Assembly (NCBI GenBank): GCA_965372405.1
Contig: CBDVCE010000008.1
Span: 31,485 to 95,484 of the forward strand
Direction of reading: 5' to 3'
Length of the DNA: 64,000 bases
From: Sunxiuqinia sp965372405
GTDB taxonomy: Bacteria; Bacteroidota; Bacteroidia; Bacteroidales; Prolixibacteraceae
How positions within the stretch are numbered: the first letter of the stretch is position 1; each line of letters opens with the position of its first letter. Made by a program: the position numbers and the translations under genes. A model generated the notes under the pieces. That model saw only the letters and a program-made list of their open reading frames with translations. It had not been told where the DNA came from and did not search any database. Of the stretch, positions 26,293 to 35,522 are shown piece after piece.

Positions 26293-27645
26293 ATGAAACT
26301 CACAATACTCATAATTTATTTTGCACTGGTCATCATGATCGGCATTTATTCTTATTTCAAGATAAAAAATCCAAGTGATTATTTTGTTGGTGGGAAAAGA
26401 AGTGGTTTCTGGCAGGTTGCCGGAAGTCTGATGGCAACCATACTTGGAGGTTCTGCAATTCTTGGCTCTGTAAATCTCGCAGGTCAACAAGGATGGGCTT
26501 CAGCATGGTATTTACTAGCGGCATCTGCTGGCCTTTGGCTATTAATACCTTTTGTAAGCAGGGTAAATAAAAAAGGGAAATTTACCATTGCCAACCTGCT
26601 AGGACAATACTATGGAGATACAACCAGAAAAGTTGCATCAATCATTATCCCAATTGCATGGACAGGCATTGTTGCTGCACAAATTATTGCAGCATCAAAA
26701 ATTCTATTTAGTTTTTTTGATATTAGTTATGAAAACGGTGTATTTATTGCCGGAGCAGTTTTTATTCTTTACACCTTAATTGGTGGTCAGATTTCTATTC
26801 TTAAAACTGACTTTTTTCAATCCACCATTATTATTGCAGGCTTAATAATCAGTGCTATCCTTTTAGGAAATAAAACAGATTCAATTGTGCCAACAATTCA
26901 GGAAAGTTTTCCATTCAATACCGCTTTTTCTGGAATTGATCTTTTCATCCTTATTCTTACTTTCTCAAGCACTTTTGTTGTAGGTCCAGATATCTATTCA
27001 CGTGTGTTTTGTGCCCGAAATGAAAAGATAGCCAAGCAAAGTGTAATTGCAGTTGCCGCCACTCTTATTCCGTTGGCATTCCTACTGGCCTATTTGGGTG
27101 TTTATGCTTTTGCAAATCTCCCGGAAGATTCACTAAAAGGATCAGTTGCTTTAATTGAATTGATTAATGTTTATTTACCTGCATGGGGTGTTGGGTTAAT
27201 GGCTGCAGCACTATTATCCGCAGTACTTTCATCAGCAGACACTACCCTACTAACAGCTTCAATGATATTGAGTGAATTGGTAAATCCAGATATTGACAAT
27301 AAAAAATCATTGAAACACACTCGCCTGTTTATCGCTGGTATTGGAACGATAAGCATGCTTATTTCTTTAAAAATCACATCTATTATTGGAAGTTTATTAC
27401 TTGCTCTTGCTTTTTACTCTGGTGCTTTTATTGTTCCCTTGCTGGCAGCACTTCTAAATTGGAAAGTAAATAGTAAATTAAGTATCTGGGCAATGGCTCT
27501 GGGTGGAATAATTGCTCTATCAGGAAAAATGATGGTTTCTGTTTGGGGAATCCCTTTAGGGAACTGGGTTATTATTTTGGCTTTTGTAGTTAACCTGCTA
27601 ATATTAAAGATTCCTGAAAAGTCTAATCGAGCTCAACAATTGTAA
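26293..27645 (+). CDS. Sodium:solute symporter (SSS family)
   Basis: Start ATG 26293 (MKLTILIIYFALVIMIGIYSYFKIKNPSDYFVGGKRSGFWQ) is the typical SSS beginning; upstream in-frame ATGs fall inside the divergent gene. The product has 450 residues, with about 12-13 transmembrane segments. TM1-2 hold SDYFVGGKRSGFWQVAGSLMATILGGSAILG, and SSADTTLLTASMILSE is the conserved SSS helix that contributes to sodium binding. The substrate is unknown. The last 23 bases overlap the end of mutS2, which is convergent. Confidence 0.93.
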   Translation: MKLTILIIYFALVIMIGIYSYFKIKNPSDYFVGGKRSGFWQVAGSLMATILGGSAILGSVNLAGQQGWASAWYLLAASAGLWLLIPFVSRVNKKGKFTIANLLGQYYGDTTRKVASIIIPIAWTGIVAAQIIAASKILFSFFDISYENGVFIAGAVFILYTLIGGQISILKTDFFQSTIIIAGLIISAILLGNKTDSIVPTIQESFPFNTAFSGIDLFILILTFSSTFVVGPDIYSRVFCARNEKIAKQSVIAVAATLIPLAFLLAYLGVYAFANLPEDSLKGSVALIELINVYLPAWGVGLMAAALLSAVLSSADTTLLTASMILSELVNPDIDNKKSLKHTRLFIAGIGTISMLISLKITSIIGSLLLALAFYSGAFIVPLLAALLNWKVNSKLSIWAMALGGIIALSGKMMVSVWGIPLGNWVIILAFVVNLLILKIPEKSNRAQQL

Positions 27646-30109
27646 TTCCTGAACCGCCTAATTGAACATGTTCATCACGAAATGAACGAACAATCGAGTC
27701 TGATTTTAGAAATTCACGAATAACTTCCCGTAGAATACCATTACCCTTACCATGCAGAATCCTTAACTCATGCACATCAAGCATAATTGCCTCATCTAAA
27801 AAGGTCTGAATATTTGAAATGGCCTCTTCAACTCGTTGCCCACGAATATCAATTTCAGATTTAAAACTGAGCTTCTTATCTGATAGTTTTCGATGGATAC
27901 CTGGCAAAGTTTTATTCGTTCCCCGAAGCTCTTTTTTAGCCTCGTTATTACTTACACGTAGAAGTTTTTTTTGGCTTATTGATGTGCGCAACTGTCCGAA
28001 TGCAACAATTGCATTCTTCGGCCCCAACTCCATGATCTCGCCAATACTTGTTTGACCTTCAATCTTCACATGGTCTCCAGGAGCCAATTCTACTTTTTCT
28101 TTTTGCTGAACTTGTTTCTTTTCAACAATTTCCGGACGTTTCTGATTTCGCTTTTGCTCTTTCTGCTTCAGCTTCTCAATTTTACGATTGATCCAATCAT
28201 CATCATTATCCGTATTTTTATCTTCAAGCTTTTCTTTAAATTGCTGAAGATCTTTGCGCACTAACTTTGTTTTTTCTTTTTCAGCCTGGCTCTCTTTAAT
28301 TATTCGAATCGTATTTTCAACTTTCCTATTTGCCTCAGAAATAATCCTTTCAGCTTCTTCCCTGGCTTCTTCAACAATCTTTTTGCGCTGTTTCTTTATT
28401 TCAGAAAGATCTGTCTCATAACTTTCAGCCAAATCATCCAGTGATCGTTCAACCTTTCGAATTCGCTGTCTTTTGGATTCCCAGTATCGCTTATCGCGTA
28501 CAATATCTCTCAGGTGCTTATCAAAGTGAATATGGTCTTTACCAACCTTATCAGTTGCACCCTGAAGAATAGTCTCCGGCAAACCTATCTTTCGTGCTAT
28601 CTCAAAAGCGAATGAACTTCCAGGCTTTCCAATTTGAAGTTGAAACAATGGCTCCATTTTATGGGAATCGTACATCATTGCTCCATTCTCGATCCCTTCG
28701 GCAGATGAAGCAAAATGTTTCAAGTTGGCATAGTGAGTCGTAATCAGACCAAAACATCCTCTCTGATTCAACTCATCCAAAATAGTTTCAGCAATTGCAC
28801 CTCCCAACATTGGTTCCGTTCCAGTACCAAATTCATCAATTAAAATCAATGTTCGGTCATTTCCATTTTTCAGAAAATGTTTCATATTTAGCAAATGAGA
28901 ACTATATGTACTCAAGTCATTTTCGATGGACTGCTCATCACCAATATCAATAAAAAGCTGATCGAAAATACCTGCACGACTAGTTTCATCAATCGGAATC
29001 ATCAATCCACATTGTAACATGTATTGCAACAAACCAGTCGTTTTTAAACATACTGACTTTCCCCCTGCATTAGGACCCGAAATCAACAAAATATGATTTT
29101 CAGGGCTAAGCTGAATATCTAAAGGAACAACATCCCTTTTTTCTTTTTGCAGATTAAATCTCAATAAAGGATGAATTGCTTTCTCCCAAAATAGCTGACA
29201 TTTATTTTCTAGTGCTGGTTTAATTGCATCCATTCGATTTGCCATTATTGCTTTAGATCGAATAAAGTCAATTGTGCCTAAAAACTTATATAAATCAAAA
29301 AGATCCGAAAGATAAGGACGGAGATCATCTGAAAACTCAACAAGAATTTTCACAATCTCTCTTTTCTCAGCATACTCCAGCTCCCGAATTTCATTATTCA
29401 TTTCAACCACTTCGGACGGCTCCACATAGGCTGTTTTACCAGTTGCTGATTCATCATGAACAATTCCACCAAGTTTACGCTTTACAGCAGACAAAACCGG
29501 AATAACAGGTCGGCCATCACGAATTGCAACAGAAGCATCTTCATCAACAAGTCCATCACGCTGTGCTTGCTTCAATATACTGTGTAACCGCCTTGATACA
29601 TTTGTTTGCTTGTTGTGCAGTTCTCGTCTAACACGTGCCAACTCTGATGAAGCAGAATCTTTAATACTCCCATGCTGAGTTATAATCTGATCAATCCGTT
29701 CTTTAATATATGGGAACAACTGAACCTGTTTAATTAGCTTTTTTAAGGTAGGGTAAATCGTTTCATCCTGATTCTGCAAAAACCGAACTATCCCTGCGAT
29801 AGTTTCAAGCGAACGTTTTAAGTCAAACAATTCTCCAACTTCTAAAAACCGTCCTTCAGTTTTAATCTTTGAAAGTGATGATCGTAAGTCAAAATAAAAG
29901 TTAGTTGGGAAATTATCCGTCTCCTTGATTAATCTGGCAAATTCTTCTGTAGCTGAAAGTTCAAAATTGATTTTATTAAAACTGGTCATAAAAACAATAT
30001 CGTCCACACGATCTTTCCCCAACGAACTTAAACAATTCGTCTTTAAAAGCTCACGAACACGATCAAAACCAATTTTTATCTCGAAATTTTCAGGATAGAT
30101 TTTTGCCAT
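27623..30109 (-). CDS. mutS2: Endonuclease MutS2
   Basis: 828 residues. The MutS-type lever/core region is followed by the ATPase domain with Walker A ISGPNAGGKSVCLKT and Walker B ILIDEFGTGTEP, then TTHYANLKHFA. A long coiled coil (about 525-650, rich in Lys/Glu) precedes the C-terminal Smr nuclease domain (VDRGQRVEEA-like IDIRGQRVEEAI and HELRILHGKGNGILREVI). MutS2 acts on branched DNA and, in some bacteria, on stalled ribosomes. It has no N-terminal mismatch-recognition domain. It converges with and overlaps the SSS symporter by 23 bases. The CheY-like gene begins 62 bases upstream. Confidence 0.96.
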   Translation of the reverse strand: MAKIYPENFEIKIGFDRVRELLKTNCLSSLGKDRVDDIVFMTSFNKINFELSATEEFARLIKETDNFPTNFYFDLRSSLSKIKTEGRFLEVGELFDLKRSLETIAGIVRFLQNQDETIYPTLKKLIKQVQLFPYIKERIDQIITQHGSIKDSASSELARVRRELHNKQTNVSRRLHSILKQAQRDGLVDEDASVAIRDGRPVIPVLSAVKRKLGGIVHDESATGKTAYVEPSEVVEMNNEIRELEYAEKREIVKILVEFSDDLRPYLSDLFDLYKFLGTIDFIRSKAIMANRMDAIKPALENKCQLFWEKAIHPLLRFNLQKEKRDVVPLDIQLSPENHILLISGPNAGGKSVCLKTTGLLQYMLQCGLMIPIDETSRAGIFDQLFIDIGDEQSIENDLSTYSSHLLNMKHFLKNGNDRTLILIDEFGTGTEPMLGGAIAETILDELNQRGCFGLITTHYANLKHFASSAEGIENGAMMYDSHKMEPLFQLQIGKPGSSFAFEIARKIGLPETILQGATDKVGKDHIHFDKHLRDIVRDKRYWESKRQRIRKVERSLDDLAESYETDLSEIKKQRKKIVEEAREEAERIISEANRKVENTIRIIKESQAEKEKTKLVRKDLQQFKEKLEDKNTDNDDDWINRKIEKLKQKEQKRNQKRPEIVEKKQVQQKEKVELAPGDHVKIEGQTSIGEIMELGPKNAIVAFGQLRTSISQKKLLRVSNNEAKKELRGTNKTLPGIHRKLSDKKLSFKSEIDIRGQRVEEAISNIQTFLDEAIMLDVHELRILHGKGNGILREVIREFLKSDSIVRSFRDEHVQLGGSGITIVELD

Positions 30110-30171
30110 TTATAATACTTTGTGCGGCAAAAGTATAAAGAAAGCTGCTTTTTTCGGCGAATCTTCTTAAA

Positions 30172-30555
30172 TTATTTAATTGCTTTAAGCAATTCCTGAA
30201 TCCGGAACGGCTTATATAGGTATGCATCCATTCCAGCCTCCAGGCAAGCTTGAGTATCTTCTCTCATATCGCTTGCAGTCATTGCCACAATCTTAACAGG
30301 CTTATCAATTCCATTCGAACTAATATAAGCCCGAATATGCTTTGCAGCCTCCTTACCATCCATCACTGGCATTCTTAAATCCATCAGGATTAGGTCGTAA
30401 TGTTTTAGCTTGAATTTATCAACGGCTTCCTGTCCGTTCAGGGCGGTGTCAATATTTTTAAATTGATCCCTGAGGGAAAATAAAACGACACGGTGGTTAA
30501 TCGGGTTATCATCTACAACCAATACTTCCATGGAGTGGTCAAATTCTTCGTTCAT
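30172..30555 (-). CDS. CheY-like single-domain response regulator
   Basis: 127 residues consisting of one receiver domain. Acidic pocket Asp15-Asp16, phosphoacceptor Asp59 in ILMDLRMPVMDG, Thr93 in IVAMTAS, and Lys115 in YLYKPF are all present, so it should be phosphorylatable. There is no output domain. It lies 26 bases after the AGCS symporter stop on the same strand, suggesting cotranscription with it. The signalling operon of CheR and hybrid kinases is 2 kb further upstream and could supply its phosphate donor; that is inference. Confidence 0.92.
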   Translation of the reverse strand: MNEEFDHSMEVLVVDDNPINHRVVLFSLRDQFKNIDTALNGQEAVDKFKLKHYDLILMDLRMPVMDGKEAAKHIRAYISSNGIDKPVKIVAMTASDMREDTQACLEAGMDAYLYKPFRIQELLKAIK

Positions 30556-30581
30556 ACAAGAGAGTTAATTTATCAAAAGCA

Positions 30582-32261
30582 TCAGTTTTTTGGCAACTTT
30601 TCATCTGGAAAACGATCTGCATACTCCCTCCAAAAACTCTTCACTTCCGTTTTCATTTCTTTCCGTAACAACAATATGCCAATTAAGTTTGGAATCGTCA
30701 TCAAAGCTATAGTAATTCCAGAAAATGTCCAAATAATTGTTGTATCCATAAAAGCGGCTACAAAAAAACCAAAGACATAAACAATTCGATAATAAACAAC
30801 AGCTTTTATTCCAAACAAATAAGTCACAGCTCTATCTCCGTAATAAGACCACGAAATGGCTGTAGAAAAAGCAAAAAGCAATAATCCAATTGCTACAATG
30901 TACCTTCCATATGGCCCCATCCAGCTTTTCGTGAACGCTTCAGTTGTCAATGGTGCACTATGAATAAGCGATTCTCCATGCAACTGCACCTGTTCTAAAT
31001 AAATGATACGTCCTTCTTTAACTTCAAGTTTCCCTGAAAAAGACTTATCGTTGTTAATAACTCTAACATTTTCGGCTACTGATCTGGCATGCAGCACGGT
31101 CAGATGGTTAATAATTTTTCCATCTTCAATGCTTAAATCACCAGTAAATAATTTCAGATTATCTTTCCCTGCCAAAAACAAACTAAGCTGTTCCCTTCCT
31201 TCATCTGTTTTATCAGAGATAGTTGTGGCTAAAATCTTCAAATCCGCATTTTCGAACTGATTATCTATTTTTTGAGACCAAACACCTGATGATAAAATTA
31301 CTAAGCCTGTTATCGTACAAATGATTATCGTGTCGATAAATGGTTCCAGCAAAGCCACCAAACCTTCAGAAACTGGCTCATGAGCACGAGCTGCAGCATG
31401 TGCAATTGGTGCCGACCCCTGCCCCGCTTCGTTAGAAAACAGGCCACGATTTACTCCACGGTTAAACGCAAAAGCAAACCCAGCTCCGAGAAAGCCACCG
31501 GTTGCCGCAGTACCCGTAAATACATCTTTAAAAACTGCAACCAGCGATGGTATTACATTTTCATAGTTATAAAAGATTACAGCAAAAGCACCAACTAAAT
31601 AAATAAAAGCCATTATTGGAACCAATCGGGAAGTCACTTTGGCAATTCGCTTAATCCCACCAATAATCACAAAAGCAAGTAAAATTGAAAGAACAGCGCC
31701 GGTAACTATTTTATTGATACCAAAAGTTGAAAAGACAGAATCTGCAATAGAATTTATTTGTGGAAGACTTCCAGTACCGAATGATGAAAATACAGTTGCA
31801 ATTGCAAAAATTGCAGCAAGCCACTTTAAATTCAATCGGTTTTTCATGTAATACATTGGACCACCTGAGATTGAACCATCTTCAGCTTTTTCACGATATT
31901 TATGAGAAAGAGTAACCTCTACAAATTTGGTAGTCATACCCAATATTGCAGTTACTAACATCCAGAATAAAGCAGCAGGTCCACCCAAGTGAATTGCAAG
32001 TGCCACCCCTGCTATGTTGCCTGTTCCTACAGTACCAGACAGTGCGGTTGTCAATGCCTGAAAATGAGAAGTATCACCTACATCACCTTCTTTATCAAAC
32101 TTACCACGAACAATGCGGACAGAATGTTTCAAATAACGAAACTGCGGAAATTTCAAGTAAATTGTAAAAAATAAACCTGTTCCTAGAAGTAAAAAAACGA
32201 ACCAATCGCTACCACCAATAAATCCGTCAAGTAATGATAAAACCTCATTTAAATGATTCAT
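30582..32261 (-). CDS. Alanine/glycine:cation symporter (AGCS) family protein with inserted domain
   Basis: 559 residues, about 100 more than usual AGCS proteins. The signature FQALTTALSGTVGTGNIAGVALAIHLGGP is at about 65-93, and VNRGLFSNEAGQGSAPIAHAAA at about 268-289. An extra, mostly hydrophilic segment of about 115 residues (roughly 328-445, KIDNQFENADLK ... LTTEAFTKSWMG) sits between later transmembrane helices. It contains strand-like repeats (FTGDLSIEDGKIIN, FSGKLEVKEGRIIY). The family carries alanine or glycine with sodium or protons across the inner membrane. The insert has no family I recognise. Confidence 0.9.
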   Translation of the reverse strand: MNHLNEVLSLLDGFIGGSDWFVFLLLGTGLFFTIYLKFPQFRYLKHSVRIVRGKFDKEGDVGDTSHFQALTTALSGTVGTGNIAGVALAIHLGGPAALFWMLVTAILGMTTKFVEVTLSHKYREKAEDGSISGGPMYYMKNRLNLKWLAAIFAIATVFSSFGTGSLPQINSIADSVFSTFGINKIVTGAVLSILLAFVIIGGIKRIAKVTSRLVPIMAFIYLVGAFAVIFYNYENVIPSLVAVFKDVFTGTAATGGFLGAGFAFAFNRGVNRGLFSNEAGQGSAPIAHAAARAHEPVSEGLVALLEPFIDTIIICTITGLVILSSGVWSQKIDNQFENADLKILATTISDKTDEGREQLSLFLAGKDNLKLFTGDLSIEDGKIINHLTVLHARSVAENVRVINNDKSFSGKLEVKEGRIIYLEQVQLHGESLIHSAPLTTEAFTKSWMGPYGRYIVAIGLLLFAFSTAISWSYYGDRAVTYLFGIKAVVYYRIVYVFGFFVAAFMDTTIIWTFSGITIALMTIPNLIGILLLRKEMKTEVKSFWREYADRFPDEKLPKN

Positions 32262-32579
32262 ATATGTTGTTTGTTTAACAGCCTAAATTAACACTTCAAT
32301 TTCTGATGTTAAAATAATTGCTGCAATTAAATTATAATTTATTAGATAAAAACACATATGAACATGAGAAAAAATAAAATTTTTGTGGGAAATCGTTTGG
32401 TTTTAGATTTTACGAACCAACTTAACTATTCTCCTCTTTTGTAAAATCAGAAAAAAAACATACAGCTTGTGGGTAGGTACAAACGAAAACCGCTACTAAT
32501 CTAAAAATTGACAAAGATGAACATCATTTCATGAAGGCGGATCGAGAAACTCATATGGAGGCTAAATTCATTTTTGCAA
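32262..32579. other. Intergenic region upstream of the AGCS gene
   Basis: These 318 AT-rich bases lie between the AGCS start and the end of the sensor kinase gene, both minus-strand. They should hold the AGCS promoter and the 3' end of the signalling operon. I see no clear hairpin, repeat or coding frame. Confidence 0.4.
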
Positions 32580-35504
32580 CTATTTCCCGTTATCGATAGA
32601 TACGGTCTGGCATGGAAGCGTAAAATAAAAAGTACTTCCTTTTCCTGACTGAGATTCCACCCAAATTTTCCCACCAAGCATTTCGACATAAGCTTTGGAA
32701 ATCGACAAACCTAAGCCAGATCCCTGTCTTGCCATTTTAGCAGTAATATCGGCCTGAATAAACCGTTCAAAAATGGCTTCCTGCTTTTCATCCGAAATTC
32801 CAATACCTGTATCTTTCACATAAAACTCAAGGAATTTCCCCTTTTGATTATAGCCGAACTCAATTGAACCTTTATCTGTGTATTTAATTGCATTTTTCAC
32901 AAGATTTGTAAGTATTGCATATACTTTCTCACGGTCTGTTTTTATGATAAACTCTCCAAGTGGCAAAGATTTTCCGAATGAGAAATGCATTCCTTTTCCT
33001 TCTATTTCGGTTTTGAAAAAGATATATATGTATTCAATTTGCTGGTTAATATTTGATTCCTGCAGGTTAACATCTATCTGTCCTGATTCTATTTTCGAAA
33101 TACTAACAATGTCATTGATCGTATTGAGCATTCGTGCTCCTCCTTTTTCAATGATGTCGATATACTCAAGCTGCTGCTCCCCTGTTAAATTTGGTTCTTT
33201 CAACAATTCGGCGAAACCAAGAATGCCATTCATTGGCGTTCGTATTTCGTGGCTCATATTGGCTAAAAATGCAGTTTTTAAACGGTCGCTTTCTTCAGCT
33301 TTTTCCTTGGCCGCAATTAAATCAAATTCTGCTTGTTTTAATTTGGTAATATCCTTATCTGCTCCTCTATAACCTATAAGATCACCATTATCATCAAGAA
33401 TGGGAAAAGCATTGGTTTCAAGTATAACCGTGTGACCGTCTTTGTGAATATTTGGGTTTTCAAATCTACTGAATGACTCTTTCTTTACAAAAACCCTAAA
33501 AGCAGCCTTTTTAAATTTCTCCCTTACATCAGGTGCAAAGAAATCGTAGAAATGTTTCTTCCCAATAATCTCTTCCGGATGATAACCCAACAAAGAATTT
33601 GAGGGGGAACTAGAATAAGTGTAAACTCCCTTTGTATCAATCTCCCATATCCATTCGCCGGTACTCTCTGATACTTGCTTAAAACGCTCTTCACTTTTTA
33701 ATAGATCTTCCTGGTTACGAATATTGTTTATTACCTCAGCAAAAGCCAAGCTAAGGGCTTCTAAAATTCCTCTATCTGCTTCATCGAACCCACCATCTTT
33801 ATTTGCAACACCAATCATCCCTTTGAATTTCGAATGACCGAATGGCATTGCCAAAAAAGAATTAAGGGGAGGATGCCCTACGGGTACACCAACACTTTTC
33901 GGGTGACCCGAAGGATCATTTATAATTATTCCCTTTTTGCTTTGTAGCCCGACTTTCCAAATACCTCTTATTTCCATATCATGAATACAGGAAGGATCAA
34001 GCATTGCCATTTTACATTCTTCCCATCCCATATCACTTAAAGCTAAAGTGTCGAAGTGATTATTTGAATTTATTTCAGCTACCGAGCCATACTGACTATT
34101 TGTTACTTTTAGTGCAATAGACAAACAAATTTGTGCCACCTCATATGTTGTCTTACATGCCATGGACTTTATAAACAATTCATTGATTGCTGAAAACACT
34201 AAATTCTGCTTTCCAATTAAAATAGATGCCTGTTTGCGGTCAGTGATATCATTAAAAATCACTAAAAAGTGATCTTTTTCTGTACTGTAAGTCGAAATAG
34301 AATACCATATTCCTAAAGGTTTTACGAAAGTTTCAATTTGTTCTGATATTCCAGTTTGTGCAACCCTGGCATATAATTCAAATAACTCTGGATTTTCAAC
34401 TTTGAGATTAACTAGGATTTCAGAAATTTTCTTGCCTACAACATTTTTTAAACCGGTAAGTTTTTCAAAAGAATTATTTACTTCAAGATACTTAAAATCT
34501 ACAGGTTCATTATTCTCATAAATCATTTTGCATCGAGCAAACCCTTCTGCCATACTATCATAAAGCGAATGGTATCTTTCCTCACTATCTATTATTATTT
34601 GTTCTGCTAGCTTGCGCTCTGTGATGTCTCTCCAAGAATATATTGAGTACAATATATTGCCAGTTTCATCTTTAACGGAAGAGGCATTCAAATTCACATC
34701 GATCTTACTGCCATCTTTTCTTCTTAGAATGAGTTCGGTATCTGTAATTTTACCAGTTTTAGCAAATCGCTCATTTGCTTCCTTCACTCCTTTCATGCAG
34801 TCCTCATGGTACATTTTGAATATAAGAGAGCCGACTATCTCCTTTCTTGCGTAACCTGTATTTTTCAAAATTGTCCTGTTGCAAAGTAAGATTTTATCAT
34901 TTTCGGGTGAAACCGACACAAGCATATCAGGCGAATTATTGTATAGGATACGGAATATTTCTTCGCTCTTTCGTAATGCTATTTCTGCTTGCTTACGGAC
35001 TATATTTTCCGCTTTCAACTCATTAAGCGCATTAAGCGTTGCTATTTGGCTTTTCTCAAGTTCTTGGGTGCGTTCTGCCACTAGTATGGCAAGGCGTTTT
35101 TGTTCATTCTGTTTTAGCCGGTTTGCTAATTTTATTTTCACCATAGCCCTTATCTGGGCAGTAAGTTCGGTTTCGTCTATGGGTTTGGATAAAAAAGCTT
35201 CAGCTCCAATTTCGAGTGCCTTTATACGGCTTCCTTTATCGTCTCTAATAGCAGTAAGAAAAACCACAGGTATATCTCTTAATCGGTCTTCTTGCTTAAG
35301 GCGGTGGCATACCTCAAAACCATCCATGCCAGGCATAACAATATCCAGAAGAATTACATCCGGGTCTTTGGCAAATGCAAGTTCAATGCCTTTAGAACCG
35401 TTTAAGGCAGTAAAAAGCATAGACTCAGGGAGCGCATCGTTTATAATGGCTTTCAGACTGATCAGGTTGTCCTTTTTATCGTCAATTGCAAGAATTTTTA
35501 TCAT
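32580..35504 (-). CDS. Receiver-PAS-PAS-GAF-PAS hybrid histidine kinase
   Basis: ATG 35504 starts MIKILAIDDKKDN at the first residue of a receiver domain; the product has 974 residues and no transmembrane helix. The order is: receiver (1-120, Asp54 in ILLDIVMPGMDG), coiled coil, PAS (about 175-295), PAS (300-420), GAF (430-575, AVGHPP-like FLAMPFGHSKFKGMIGVANKDGGF), PAS (590-715) and HisKA (about 735-800, His in ANMSHEIRTPMNG). The HATPase follows (840-960, N box LVKNAIKYTD, G boxes VKDTGIGIS and GSGLGLSI). The N-terminal receiver suggests it takes phosphate or signal from a partner. It starts 18 bases after the upstream hybrid kinase, in one operon with it and CheR. Confidence 0.93.
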   Translation of the reverse strand: MIKILAIDDKKDNLISLKAIINDALPESMLFTALNGSKGIELAFAKDPDVILLDIVMPGMDGFEVCHRLKQEDRLRDIPVVFLTAIRDDKGSRIKALEIGAEAFLSKPIDETELTAQIRAMVKIKLANRLKQNEQKRLAILVAERTQELEKSQIATLNALNELKAENIVRKQAEIALRKSEEIFRILYNNSPDMLVSVSPENDKILLCNRTILKNTGYARKEIVGSLIFKMYHEDCMKGVKEANERFAKTGKITDTELILRRKDGSKIDVNLNASSVKDETGNILYSIYSWRDITERKLAEQIIIDSEERYHSLYDSMAEGFARCKMIYENNEPVDFKYLEVNNSFEKLTGLKNVVGKKISEILVNLKVENPELFELYARVAQTGISEQIETFVKPLGIWYSISTYSTEKDHFLVIFNDITDRKQASILIGKQNLVFSAINELFIKSMACKTTYEVAQICLSIALKVTNSQYGSVAEINSNNHFDTLALSDMGWEECKMAMLDPSCIHDMEIRGIWKVGLQSKKGIIINDPSGHPKSVGVPVGHPPLNSFLAMPFGHSKFKGMIGVANKDGGFDEADRGILEALSLAFAEVINNIRNQEDLLKSEERFKQVSESTGEWIWEIDTKGVYTYSSSPSNSLLGYHPEEIIGKKHFYDFFAPDVREKFKKAAFRVFVKKESFSRFENPNIHKDGHTVILETNAFPILDDNGDLIGYRGADKDITKLKQAEFDLIAAKEKAEESDRLKTAFLANMSHEIRTPMNGILGFAELLKEPNLTGEQQLEYIDIIEKGGARMLNTINDIVSISKIESGQIDVNLQESNINQQIEYIYIFFKTEIEGKGMHFSFGKSLPLGEFIIKTDREKVYAILTNLVKNAIKYTDKGSIEFGYNQKGKFLEFYVKDTGIGISDEKQEAIFERFIQADITAKMARQGSGLGLSISKAYVEMLGGKIWVESQSGKGSTFYFTLPCQTVSIDNGK

Positions 35505-35522
35505 CTCATACAATTTATATTC

